Assembly (NCBI GenBank): GCA_019188255.1
Contig: JAETXT010000002.1
Coordinates: 3,658,001 to 3,722,000 of the forward strand
Length of the DNA: 64,000 bases
Direction: 5' to 3'
From: Verticillium longisporum
Lineage: Eukaryota > Ascomycota > Sordariomycetes > Glomerellales > Plectosphaerellaceae
Position numbers and translations under genes: made by a program. The notes beneath the pieces were generated by a model that ran no database searches, was not told where the DNA came from, and saw only the letters and a program-made list of their open reading frames with translations. Below, in pieces: positions 1-11,838 of this stretch. Position 1 is the stretch's first letter. Every line of letters starts with the position of its first letter.

Positions 1-207
1 TTCGTCATCACGGCGACGGTTGAGATGACGCCTGTGGCTGTCCGCAAGAGCGTGATTTTCGGATATATGCGGAGTGTGTCTCTTCTGCCATAGAGGAATC
101 TCATACTCGCTCTTAATACCCTCCCGGTGATGTTTAGTGTGACGGTCCAAGAAAGGTTGTGCAATTAGCGATTGCTCAGCGTTATGTGTAGGAATGTAAG
201 GGTGGAT
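1..207. other. Window edge, 3' flank of RSC4-like gene
   Basis: This short stretch lies downstream of the stop of the minus-strand bromodomain gene and probably contains its 3' UTR. No coding signal or RNA gene is visible. Confidence 0.5.
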
Positions 208-2665
208 CTAGTTCCGCATGACATTGGCAAGCACGGTAAACTGCTCGAGTTCCGCTTCTGGACCGTCAGGTGTGCGCTCGGCCTTGAGAAGTGCAGCGAT
301 GACATGGACCTCAATGACGTTGACCGATCCGGCATTCAGCTGCGCCTCGAATACACTCGAGAAGGGTGGGAGGACCTGGCCGGCTACAGGCGCCTGCTGG
401 CTGAGAACGTGCCGGTTGGCAATAGCCCAAATCTTGTACTGTCGCTGTTGAGCTTGCAGGAAGGGAGGCAGCGTTAAGATAATCTGCACGCGAAGGTGAT
501 TTGCCGGCAGGTGCATCGTAACGGACTGCTGACTCTCGCTTTCAAGAGGCATAATGTCGTACACCACCTGATGCTGATGCATGTTCAGCACAGGGTGTGT
601 CTGAATTCTCAGATTCTGGATGAGAGCATCAGACGCGCCCTTACCAGCGCGGCGCGCGGTCTCCTCGAATGGTGACTTAGGTTTGGGCACGTGGAGGCCG
701 TTGGGCTGTTGCGAGGCCGGGATGGGTTGGAACTGGGCGTTGCTGAGGGCAGGCGCAGCGTTCGAAGGTGGCGCTGTGCCATTGAGCTGAGCGGGAGCCA
801 TGACAGGAGATGGACGGAATGTGCTCTCCCTCTTGATACCGTTGAGGGCAGGACCAGGGGATGCTACCGACGCACTACGAGCTTTGTCGATAGAGCTTGT
901 GCCACTAACCGCAGTGGCCTGGGCAGACTGGGAAGTGGCCCCGTTGGATGCCGCCGGCTTCTGTACAGCGTGCGTCGTAGTGCCCCGAGCCGGCGTGGGA
1001 GGTGCAGGAGAGGACGTGGAACGGCCTCGAGGTGGGAGCTGAATTGTGATCTTCTTAGACGTAGAAATAGGCTGGTCGTTGGTGACCTTGAGTTTGATCT
1101 TTGGCTGAGGTGGCTCCTCAACGACCTTCTTGGCCTGCTTGAGTTGGTCGAGGAAGAAATTCTGAGCGAGTTTTAGCCTCAGACGCGAAACCCATTCACG
1201 GGCTATGAACGTACCTTGAACTCGCCGGCAACGGCATAGTATTCACTGTCCTCTTCGTTGTAGAACTGGGCGTTTGTCCAGATCAAGCTCGCGGTTTCCT
1301 CAAAAGCGGCCCAGCTCTTGAACTCGCTGACATGGGTACAATTGCCGCGACCTTGAACGCCCTTGACGCGTTTCTGGAGCTTCTTGATGGAGAGCGGGTT
1401 GGAAACATGTGCATAATAGTCCTTGAGCGAACGCGAGGGCAAGTTGAGAAATATTTCGAACTGGGGTTCGTCGGAGCTGCCGTATCATGATCAGTAGTGC
1501 GAAAATAAAATCATCGATGGTTTGACATTCGGGACTTACTCGTCTTCTGTCTTGCGAATCAACTCTTCAACAATCTTCTCCTGTGCTTCCTGGAAGGAGC
1601 ACTCTTTGTAAGGAATATCAGCGTAAACGTCGTCGCCTTTGCGATTGGCAGATCGAGGCGTAGCAGTAGCGTTGGGGGCTGCTAGCAGCTGACTTGCGAG
1701 CTGAACCACGACGCAAGATGATCGAAGGTCGACCCGACCGCTGAGGTTTTCCGTCGTCTTCGACGTCGGCATCTCTGTCATCGTCTTCCTCGTCATCGTC
1801 TGCGGCGGCATCGTCCTCTTCCTCCTCTTCCTCCTCGTCGTCAGCAGCCTCCTCAGGGGTTTCGGGAGCCTCCTCCTCGGCGTTCTCGAGCTCCGAGGGA
1901 ATAGGCGTGGGAAATGCTGTGTACCCGTCGCCGCGGTGATAGGCAGGGTTGACCTTCGTCATGTGGTTGCTAAGAGCCTTTCGCACACGTTCGGCATCCT
2001 CGAAAGTGCTTGAGTTGCGGGAATAGTACTCCTTGGCGTTGCTGACCATGCGCTTGAAGTAGCTCTCCACCTCCGTAAGGGTCGCAAACTCATGGTTGTT
2101 CAACTTTTGCTCAATCATCTCGAGCGAGATGGGCATCTTTGTCTTCTTGTAGTAATCGCGGTTCTCGGCACGAGGCGGAAGTGTTTCGAAGTATCCTGCG
2201 ACACGACGCCCACTACGAGGGAGTCAGTTCATCTCCATTCTCAGCATCATCATATGAATGATGTACATACTTCTTGTCAGAGGTTCGACGGACCAACTCC
2301 AGAAAGAAGAGACCATGTTCAGAAGTTGACTCGCGCGTTTCCGGCTGCTCCTTAAAGTTGTATTTCTGTAACACATGATCAGCAAATGAAGGTGCATTTC
2401 CCGCTATCATCATCAACAAGGTTGCAGTAGCTCTCGTCGTCAATGGATGCATGGGGAAAATGGAAAGACACAATGGCGAGAGGAGATGATAGGTGATGCA
2501 CGCTTGAAAGCCCAAGCGCGTCATTATGCAAAGGCTGCGCATTGTGTCCATCAAAGATATGGCGGCACTCACCTCTGCAAGCCGTTGTTTCTTCCTGTTG
2601 CGCTCGTCCTGCTCAGCTGCAGCAGAGACCGCATTCGCAGAACCGGCTTTGCGCTTGTTGTCCAT
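208..2665 (-). CDS. RSC4: RSC chromatin-remodelling complex subunit, tandem bromodomain (Rsc4-like)
   Basis: Nuclear chromatin reader, probably the Rsc4-type subunit of the SWI/SNF-family RSC remodeller. I read five exons on the minus strand: 2665-2573, 2365-2271, 2212-1540, 1476-1215 and 1161-208. All introns have GT-AG ends (donors GTGAGT, GTATGT, GTAAGT, GTACGT). A basic Lys/Arg patch (RNRKKQR) follows the start and suggests a nuclear signal. Bromodomain 1 spans exons 2-3 and is followed by a Glu/Asp-rich linker. Bromodomain 2 spans exons 3-4 and keeps the acetyl-lysine Asn in FYNEED. The C-terminal 317 residues are Pro/Ser-rich, then a conserved tail. The exon total is 2077 nt, one base too many: the frame breaks at a five-G run (plus strand 1674-1678), and removing one base gives a 691-aa protein. 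In bromodomain 1 the usual YN is YY, so it may not bind acetyl-lysine. The family is secure; the exact Rsc4 orthology is inferred from the two bromodomains and overall layout. Confidence 0.8.
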
Positions 2666-3770
2666 GGCGATTCTCTGCGCAGTGTTGGCGAAAGTCGGCG
2701 CAGACTATCGGCGAATTCACGCGCATGCAGCAGGCTTAGTCCCCTGCGTGGTGCTTTGCGGCTGTAGTGGGCTTCGTGGGAGTAAAGGTGCTTTGAGGTA
2801 GCTGTCGCCGACGCGTTTGGCTGGAGATGCGTGCGCTGGAAGTGACGGGGCAGGAGCTGCTGGCACTTGGGGCAGGAAAGACAGAGGTCAAAGGTAGTAG
2901 CGCGACTGCCAGTCGAGCTCGGAGCGCTAGCGCATTGGATCGATCTGGTAGGTGGGTGGGTGCAGGCAGGGACAGGATGAGAGCAGGAGCAGGTGGGTCT
3001 CCCTGCTGCCGCTTCTTGGAGGCTGGAGGCTCGTCTCTGGTTTCCGTGTGAGAAGGCATGCATGCGTACACGTGACTGTAAAAGGCCGGTCTCACCGCCC
3101 GGCATAATCGAGGGGAGCTGGCCACCGGCGTCGGCCTGACCTTCGTTCGGAAGATGCCGCCAGAATGCATCCCTCCAGCTCTGCCTATCCATTGGTACAA
3201 GCCATGTGTTCTCCCCTCCACACCAGGCCCCCAGACCCCTGTACGTTGCTCACTGGGCCGAGCACAGCAGTGGAGGTCGAAACACGGCGACGATCTTTTT
3301 GGCTCTGGCTCCCCATTGGAGTTTTGTTTACACTTTCTCTGAAGACCTGGGCGCTCTGAACTGGAAACACCACAACACCTGTTTGCACATTCGCATTCCT
3401 CTCGCGACCCCTCCGCCCTGCTTTGGCTTAGCTCTGCATCATTTTGCTGCTTCCTCACGCCCTCTGCCGCCCAGCGTCGCCTTAGTTTCGGCGCTGCTCA
3501 CGCGTTTCAACCGACATTTGCACCTGCCCACCCTACCCCGCCCGCAGAAGCAGTCTGTTTACCAACTCCGTCGCCTGACCTCGCGACTTGCGACTCGACT
3601 GCCATCCGATTCTGCCCAAAACAACCCCAGATACACACCTCAACGCTGGGAGACCATCTGTTGATACCGCACGCCTGTGCTGCCATCATATTACGCTGCG
3701 CCTGAGTTGCCCCGCCTCCGCCGTTTCGCAAACACTCATACCAACCTGCCACACCCCGCATCCCGTCGTC
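2666..3770. other. Divergent intergenic region RSC4-like / CKS1
   Basis: This 1.1-kb head-to-head spacer should carry the promoters and 5' UTRs of both flanking genes. Overlapping open frames here have no recognisable domain and unstructured composition. Nothing else is supported. Confidence 0.5.
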
Positions 3771-4271
3771 ATGGATATCGACATGAGCCGCCGCAACACC
3801 CACCCGAGGACCCTCTCGGACGACGAGCGGGCCGTCTTGGAAGAATACATTGATTCCATCCACTACTCGGCACGGTACGTTGGTTCCTCTGTGGCTGCCG
3901 CCGTCGCCGCCGCTCACTACTGACACGACATCTTCGAAGATACTCTGACAGCGAGTATGAGTACCGCCACGTCCAGCTGCCCAAAGCCATGCTCAAGGCC
4001 ATTCCCAAGGCATACCACGACTCTCAAAATGGCACGCTGAAGCTTCTTTGGGAGGAGGAGTGGCGCGCGCTTGGCATCACGCAGGTTCGTACACTGGTGG
4101 TCCCCTTTCCGGGATGGGGCCGAGGCTTTTCCACTCTTCCCGGGCCGCAACGGGAGGACGCATCGCTGACGGACGCTTTAGAGTCTGGGCTGGGAGCATT
4201 ACGAGGTCCATGAGCCGGAGCCGCATATTCTGCTGTTCAAGCGCCCTCTCAACTACCAACCCCCGCAGTGA
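3771..4271 (+). CDS. CKS1: Cyclin-dependent kinase regulatory subunit Cks1/Suc1
   Basis: Small phospho-adaptor that docks on Cdk1 and promotes multisite phosphorylation and SCF/APC-dependent proteolysis in the cell cycle. Three exons: 3771-3874, 3940-4084 and 4182-4271, total 339 nt, giving 112 aa, the normal size for fungal Cks1. The sequence shows the family signature: [10 protein letters not shown] near the start, [10 protein letters not shown], and the hinge-region block [17 protein letters not shown] near the C-terminus. The HEPEPH segment is the conserved beta-hinge that permits strand exchange. Donors are GTACGT and GTTCGT; acceptors are AAG and TAG. The start ATG is the only one upstream of the conserved region in frame. 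The gene is transcribed away from the RSC4-like gene. Identification is essentially certain. Confidence 0.95.
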
Positions 4272-6220
4272 TTCGAGCCTGTCTAGGTCCCTGCTCATCC
4301 CCGACCCAAACCCTTCACCGACAGAATGATTTTTTTTTTTTTTAAAAAAAAAAAAATCCCAAGAGAAAACCCACGCCAACCAAACCCTAACTACTCGAAC
4401 CTTATGGGCCACGCTGTGATGATTATACATGGGACCGGAGCGGAACGGAACGGAATGAGACGAACCCCCCTCCTTGACGAAATGCGACCCCAACGATTGC
4501 TTGTTTGCTCGCCACGGCGTGCTTTTTAGAATCGGCGAGAAAAAGGCGTGGGGGATGGACAATGCCCACCCACCGTCCGTTTGACTGACTCACTCGGCTT
4601 CGAAGCACAGGAGGCGGCGGCGGTGGCAAATTCGCTCTGACGAGAGAAGAACTGCATTGCATCTTTTTTTGTTTTGTTTTCTGCGGAGTCGTACGAATTT
4701 CTGAGATTGCGGTCTGGTATGCCTTGCTTGACCCGGGCAGAAGTACTCTGAAGCGGCTATGCTGTAGGAGAAGGCTCTGCTCGAGGCGACGCCAGGATCC
4801 TGTCTCACCTGAATGACTGACGCATACATGGCAGGCAAAGGGTTTGTAGATATGAAGGCGTTCGGGTAGTCTATATACCGCCATGATAGTTACGTGTGGC
4901 ACAAGTGAATTGACGGTGAGGCGTAAGATTTTTGACACGTGCCCTCCGCAATGGAGCCGACAGGCCCATGGCCGATCCTGAGATGGGTAGATGTTGTAAT
5001 CGCGCGTATGACAGATGCAGCTCCTGGGAACTGGATTACTGAACAGCGCTACCAAGACATTCAAAGTCCCAGGAGACGGGCTTCCGACCTGTGCGATGTA
5101 CCGACATAATTATGGTCCAGCAAAGACAAAGGACAAGCCGCAGCACTTAACTGGAGTGTTCGGTGCAAAGTGTCCTGTTTTAACCGATGCGGGGACAGCC
5201 GAATCTGGGAACCCTCCGAGCCAAGCCAGGGCTTGTCTGGTTGGGCTGCACGCTTTGTTAGACCACGTCAAGAAGCCAGACGAGATACCTACCTGATGGA
5301 AGATGCGTCCCGCGCACTCAAAACGGATACGGGCCAGTCAGCGCGAGTGGCTCGACTGACAAGCACGCGATGGGACGATGGCGGCGCCGACCGCCAGGTT
5401 TTAGCGGCCGATGGGCCCTGTATCTCCTGATGTTCTATTGCTGACTGTGGCTCCCTATTTCGGTGGCACTTGCCTCAAACTGCCGCCGGCGCCCCGTCGC
5501 CGTGGAGGATTTCGGACCTTCCACTCTGTTGGAGGACACATTGCACGTGCCCAAATCGCCGCCCATCCCGCTCCTAAAGTGTCTAGGCAGGGGCGACCAG
5601 CGTCATGCCCATTTGGATGATGATGATCAATCCTTCCGCCCAATCTGATCCCCCTCTGTTAGAGTTCCTGCGAGGCACAAACAAAAAGGAAAAAGGAAAA
5701 AAAGGACTTTGATGGTGCATTGGCTTCCTATTCATAGCGACGCATCGAACCACTGAACCGTGGTTTGAGGCCACATCGCATACCACACGCATTCCAACTC
5801 GTTCGGATTCCAGACCCCTCCCTCCACTTATTCCATCGACATCCACAATCGATTCGCGGTCTCGGGCCACCTGCACATACTCTGCTGTCCTCTTCTTCTA
5901 TTGACAGCTTCTTGCGCTGTACATAATTTAGCCCTTGCGGCCCTTCTTTGTCCTTCGTCCTCGACCTCCTGCTCAATTCCCAACTGTTCTGCTCAAACGA
6001 ACCTTAACCTTTATAGCCTTTCCACCAACCCCAGATCCGCCTCGCCGTCATTACCCTTTGACGTAACAGCCACGATCCGACACAACCCACTGATAGCCTC
6101 TGCCGCTGCACCCCTCCACCGTGACAGGCTTTCTGTCATTGAGACCCCAAACGAGCAGTCTGTTGATTGCATCCTCTTGGCCGGCCGACTTCTCCCTCAA
6201 AGAGTATCAATCAACCCAGC
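4272..6220. other. Intergenic region CKS1 / ERO1
   Basis: Almost 2 kb without a supported gene. It holds the 3' end of CKS1, including a T14-A13 palindrome at 4330-4356, and probably the promoter and long leader of ERO1 (pyrimidine-rich from about 5880 on). Open frames here are short and look random. Confidence 0.5.
4330..4356. repeat. T14-A13 homopolymer palindrome
   Basis: A run of 14 T directly followed by 13 A, flanked by GA and TC, lies 59 bp downstream of the CKS1 stop. As DNA it is almost self-complementary and could form a hairpin in RNA. It may act as a 3'-end signal, or it may be a polymorphic or poorly assembled homopolymer. Confidence 0.8.
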
Positions 6221-8248
6221 ATGAAAACCGCCAGCAGGCTCTTCTATCTCTCCGTCTTCTCCCTTCTGGCAGCGCCTGCACAATGCGACGTTTCGAAGGA
6301 TGATTGCGCGGTACGCAACCACCCCCATGGCTGCTCCCGCCGTATTGCCACTGCGCGTGCCAGATCTTGTCTTCGTTTCTAATATCGCCTGCTACCAGAT
6401 AACTCCCAAAGCCATCGTTTCGGACGCCTGTGCCTCCTACTCTACCCTCGACAAGCTGAACTTTGCTGTCAAACCTCTACTCGACGACCTTACCACCACG
6501 ACCGACTTCTTCTCACACTACCGTCTCAATCTCTTCAACAAAAGGTGCCCCTTCTGGAACGACGAAAATGGTATGTGCGGCAACATTGCCTGCGCCGTAG
6601 AGACGCTGGACGACGAGGCGGACATACCAGAGGTCTGGCGCTCAGCAGAACTTGGCAAACTGGAGGGACCGGTGGCGAAACATCCCGGCCCCAAGGCGAA
6701 GAAGAATACGGACCGTCCCCTCCAACACGGCCTCGGCACCAATGTGGGAGAGAGCTGCGTGTTCGAGTACGACGACGAATGCGATGAGCGTGACTACTGC
6801 GTTCCCGAAGACGAAAGCGCTTCTTCAAAGGGCGACTACGTCAGCCTCCTTCGAAACCCTGAACGCTTCACTGGTTACGCAGGCGTCGGTGCTGCCCAGG
6901 TCTGGGATGCCATATATCGGGAGAACTGTTTTTCGAGATCCTCGTTCCCCAACTCTGCCGCCCTTGGCGTATCGCAACAGAGCTCTGTGCTTAACAAGGT
7001 TGGGCCCGCGGCCGAGGACCTAAAACAGATCCTGGAGGCCGCTGGACGCCAGCAAGCGTTGGAGCAGATCCGCGAGACGCATCCAAACACCCCGTTTGTG
7101 GCTCAGACGGGCTTTGAAGCCCAAGATGAGTGCCTCGAGAAGCGTGTCTTCTACCGCGTCATCTCGGGTATGCACGCAAGCATTAGCACTCACCTTTGCT
7201 GGGACTTCCTCAATCAGACCACCGGCCAGTTGCAGCCCAATCTCGCCTGCTACAAGACACGACTTCACGAGCACCCCGACCGCATTAGCAACCTGTACTT
7301 CAATTACGCGCTGGTGACTCGCGCTGTTGCCAAGCTGGGACCTTTCATCCAGGGCGAAGCCGGTCAAGAGCGATATACTTTTTGTACCGGCGACCCTTCC
7401 GAAGATGATGCGACGAGGGCCAAGGTGCTGGCCGTGACGCAGGGTGCCGCATCGGTTCCCCAGATTTTCGATGAGAGCCTCATGTTTAAGAACGGCGAGG
7501 GTCCATCGCTCAAGGAGGACTTCAGGAACCGCTTCCGCAACGTCAGCCGCGTCATGGACTGCGTCGGCTGTGACAAGTGTCGCCTGTGGGGCAAGCTGCA
7601 GACAGCGGGCTATGGCACGGCGCTCAAAGTCCTCTTTGAGTTCGACAATGCCAGCGAAGATCTCCCCCAGCTGAAGCGGACCGAGATTGTGGCGCTGTTC
7701 AACACGTACGCGCGGATCAGCAGCTCTTTGCGCGCCATTGGCAAGTTCAGGGGCATGGTAGAGGAACAGCAAGCGCTGGAGGGCGTCTCGTCTCTTGCCC
7801 AGGAGGCCGTTGAGCCTCCAGTGGGAGCTGGAGCACAAGCTCAAGCATCTGATGCAGGTGAGGACGGCCTGGACGACGACGATTACGAGGAGGAGGAGGA
7901 CGAGGAAGAGGGGGACGACGAGGACGACGAGGATGAAGCATCCGCCAAGAAAAAAGGCAGCCAGTGCGGTATGAAGTCGGATAAGAATGCCACCGTGAGC
8001 CAGAGCTTGGACGACGAGCTCAGGCTCGTCATGCGCGTGACCAAGCTGGTCCTGGTGCAGTGGGCTTCTTTCCCCGGAACACTGTAAGTGATGGTCTCCA
8101 GCCTGTTTGAGGTGACGAAATTAACTAACACCAAACCAGTTGGCACATAGTCAGCAACGAGACGAAGCGTTTCGGTCAGTTCTTCCTCGGCCTGCCCGTC
8201 TCGCCGCGGACATGGAAGTTTGAGCGGCCAAACTTGGATGAGCTGTAG
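6221..8248 (+). CDS. ERO1: ER thiol oxidoreductase Ero1
   Basis: FAD-dependent oxidase of the ER lumen that reoxidises protein disulfide isomerase with O2 and so drives disulfide formation. Exons 6221-6310, 6399-8083 and 8140-8248 total 1884 nt, 627 aa. An N-terminal signal peptide (about residues 1-22, ending AAPAQC) precedes the luminal protein. The shuttle cysteine pair is CGNIAC (C90/C95), and the FAD-proximal site is CVGCDKC (C418, C421, C424). Near the C-terminus, about residues 515-550, an Asp/Glu-rich block is inserted before a final conserved helix region that crosses the last intron. The gene is convergent with USB1, with only 267 bp between stops. The start chosen begins with a good signal peptide; the internal ATG at 6300 lies in exon 1 out of the spliced frame. 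Family identity is certain. Confidence 0.95.
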
Positions 8249-8515
8249 CAGTGGAGCGGCATGGAAGCATTTGAGTCTGAAAAGGACGCTGGCGTTTTGG
8301 AACTTGTAGCATTTTATTCAGGGCAGGGTAGATCGGCGAGTTGCGTGCTCAAAAGTGGCGTATATATCATGAATCAACCACTGGACACCTTAGTATGTTT
8401 TTCACATCACTCCACCATGCCATGGGCCCGACGGGATTGTGTATAAATTTCTCGTTCTCGCTACCGCTACGTGCATGTCCTCTGTACGCCCCCGCTTGAT
8501 TGTCGCCTCGGACTT

Positions 8516-9606
8516 TTAATATGGAGAATCGTCTCCCGTCGGACTCCTCGCGCTGCGACTGCTCTCCCTGCTGCCACGACCACCTCCGGATACCTTGCCA
8601 TTGCCAAGAAGAACATGCGTCACGACGTTGCCAATCTTCACCTTGACACCCGACACGCGCACCTCCCAGTTCCGAAGCTTCTTGAACGAGGGCGCGCGGA
8701 AGATGCGATACGTCCGTATGCACATCTCCTCGTCGGGCAGGGCGAACGTCCAGGCGATGCTGACGTGGAAGGCATTGTCAACAAGGGCGTCCGCCTCAGC
8801 GTCAGCTTCGCCCTTGTTGGCGGCTTCGACTTGGTCTCTGGACGCGTACAGCGTGGGCAGCCCGCGGGAAGAGGCTACGGTGTTGCATCGGCGCAGGAGC
8901 TCGCGCAGCTGGGGGTTGGCGCTCGTACCGGGAATGGGAGGTTTGGCCTTGGGGTCGGCCACACGGAGGACAAGGAAGGCGCGGTCCGAGTCAGGAGACT
9001 TGTAGAAGGCGAGACCGCTGGGAGAGACCGTAAAGGGTCCTTTGACAGCGGCCGAGGTGGGACGCAAGGACGAAGTGAGCGCGTCTAGGAAGGCGTCCTT
9101 GTTGGCGGTGGTCAGTGACAGGGATTTCGAGAGCGAGATATGAAGTGGCAAGGGGGCGTTAAGATCCGAGGTCAGGAAAGAATGCAGCCTGTGGGTGGTG
9201 CCGAGCTGCTTCTGGGCAGCGTCGAGAAACTCGACCAAGAGTGCATGTTGCTCTGTAGTAGGATGCCCTGCACGCGGTTAGGATTCAGGGTCTGATGTGG
9301 AAGAAAATGGAGGGCTTTACACTCAATATAAACGTGGGAGGGCCAGTTGCCCGCGACATGCGGTGTCAATCGCTTTCGGCCGTTGTGCAGGCTGGGGTCA
9401 TCCGAGACACTCTGGCGCACACTGGAGGCATAGAGATCGTGAAACGATTCGGGAAGAGGTGGCAGATCTGAGGCAGTCGGATGGGATGCTTCGCCCCCTT
9501 TGCCATCGGGCCCGCCGCCGGATCGCTGTTTCTTGGCCGGGGGAGGGGCGATCTCAGAATCGGCTGTGACGACGCTCGAGTCGGAGGAGTAGTCAACGAG
9601 TGCCAT
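8516..9606 (-). CDS. USB1: U6 snRNA phosphodiesterase Usb1
   Basis: Nuclear 3'-5' exoribonuclease of the 2H phosphoesterase superfamily that trims the oligo(U) tail of U6 snRNA and leaves a protective 3' end. Two exons, 9606-9321 and 9267-8516, are separated by a 53-nt intron (donor GTAAAG, acceptor GCAG); total 1038 nt, 345 aa. Both catalytic 2H motifs are visible: HISLS in the first lobe and HVSIA in the second. The N-terminus has the usual short disordered Ser/Pro/Lys segment beginning [10 protein letters not shown], typical of the family, which fixes the start. The C-terminus is Ser/Arg/Gly-rich. The stop lies 267 bp from the convergent ERO1 stop. Confidence 0.9.
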
Positions 9607-11838
9607 CAGTTCGGGGTAGTCAGTTCGGACCTGCGCCGGGCCAACGAGGTCGACGAGACACGATGGAGCGAATACGACCGAGACGAAGTGAACTCCGGGG
9701 CGGAGAGGACGACTTGCCGGAAGGGTCAGCAACGGTTGGCTCGTGGGGAGAGACAGAGATTGCTCAGGCTCTCGACATAGGTTCGTTCCGTCTGACAGCC
9801 CTAGAAGGCGTTTGTCACGGACCGTTGATGTTGCTTCGGCTGAAGAGGAAACCCGGCCAGAAGAAATGATGGCAAGATCAACCAAATGGTTGATGTAGCT
9901 CAGAAAGCAGTGCGTGCGCGTGGTTGGCCATTGGTGACAGAATCACGATGAGTGTGCGATCGAGGGTGACCTAGGCCCGCAAGTTGGTGGAATCGAAAAC
10001 GCGTTCATCGATCTCGATGGGGCGCACATGGAGGCGCCTACCATGCGCGGAGGCACCCAGCTGTTCGAGGTAACAGTGTAGAGATCAGTAATTACAGCGC
10101 ACAATAGAAGATATAGCCTTCTTGACGATGGCCACTCAGTCTCGAGTGCGATTCTGTTTGTTGTCTATCTTTTTACAGAACTGCAATGCTTGGCGTTGGC
10201 CCGACCACGTTGATGTTGGACAAACTCGCTGATGAACATTCGCCATGGACGAGGTGTGGCGTGGTGGCCATAGCTTTGCGCAGAAAGAAGGCCGAGTGGC
10301 TGGGACGGTTCGAACGAGGTCAAGCGAGACACGCCGAGCGAGTTGGCCCGGATGGATCAGAGGCTGAAAGAACCAAATGCTTGAGTGAGACCGTGGGCTT
10401 GCGCTCATCAGAGTATCTCGCATGGATGCAACTGCATTGTGAAGCTTAAATCTTGGCACTGGAGCCTGGAGGGAAAGGCTGCTTGCTGGAAAATGCTGGC
10501 CACAGGTTTGTCAGTGGCCAGTGGCCTATGTTGGAGGGTCAGGGTGACGGGTGTGATGGAATGGTCCATTGAAGAACCAAAGCATCTCGGGGAAGAATTT
10601 AGTATAGTGGAGGTGCAGTCAGGCGCATGAGCATGAGCACGCTTGGGAAATGGAAAGGCTTCCAGGCCCGTGGAAGCCGGGGGGTTGCGGTGTGATGGAC
10701 AATGTGGAGGGGACCATCAGAGGTGGAGGATGGCAGGAGGCGGAGTCCTTGTCGCCGATGTTCTGGGCATCTAAGTCGGTGATGCGAGTTCATGCTATGG
10801 TTTTGTTGTCCCTTTTTCCCCGGGGCGATGCACATGGTGTTCCCCTGTTGAAAGATGTGTCGTGGTCCAATTGGGGTTCTCCATGTTGCTTTGTTTTCGT
10901 CCAAATGCCTACGACAAGACGGAAGGTTGAGGTCGAGCTTGATGCGGCAGATGGAAAGCAGGCCTCATAGGTTCCAAGCCTGATGTCTGGTGTCTAATGC
11001 CTTTCACTGGCAAGACCAAGACGGTCGACACCGCCCACCAGAGTCAAAGGAGTCGGACAGCGACTCGGTGGGGCGGCAGAAGAGGGGAAGGCACTTCCCG
11101 GAAGGGTCTCGGTGCTGGGTCTGTTGGCAGCCGCAGCCCACTACATGGTACGCCCATTGCACCTTCCCTCTGAAGTCCAAGACCACTACTCCCCCTGCTT
11201 TGCGCCCCTCGCTACTTGCTGCACGACCGAGACCACCCATCCCCAGAGGCAAGAACGCAAGTCCTCATCCGCTTGACCCGCCGCTGCCACACATGACATG
11301 CCCAAATGCAAGCCAATGGCAACAGGCCGAAGGGCGAGAACCGGGGGGGATGATCAGGTGCATTCGAAGCCCGTTAGCGGAGAGGGGTCTCTTCGAGCCG
11401 CGTACTAAGGTATGGCAGCTAGGTCGGTCGGCAGGGGGCCCCATGGGTCACGTTGGCCTTTGGGTCGATCGAAGGAAACAAAAAAAAAAAAAAAAGCGTG
11501 ACAGCCGAGAAGAGCAAGTGCCATGCCATGAGAAGTCATGCTTAAAGCTCCTGTGTCTGCCACATCCGCTTGATCAGGCCCTACTTTTCCACTTTCCACG
11601 TCCACCGTTGACCGTTCCTCGCAGCCGATCACTGTCCTGACGTCTTCATTGGAGCTGATACTGATGACCATTTACTCGCGTCTTACAACTTGAAGTAACC
11701 TGGATAGCGAGTGGCACGTCTTGCGACTGCCGATACCATCACTCGTGCCGTGGAAACGACCGACGACTTCTTCTTCTTCTGCACCATCGACTTGGATTTT
11801 GACGACACCTCGACAGTCACGATATACGCACGGTCGCC
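9607..11838. other. Divergent intergenic region USB1 / PAL1
   Basis: A 2.2-kb stretch with no supported gene. It carries an A18-like homopolymer near 11480-11497 and a pyrimidine-rich segment toward the PAL1 start. A 216-codon open frame at 10990-11640 crosses the A-tract and has no recognisable domain; I treat it as chance. Confidence 0.5.

Noticed and set aside
10990..11640. 216-codon open frame in the USB1/PAL1 spacer
   Set aside because: Runs through an A homopolymer, no domain, mixed composition.
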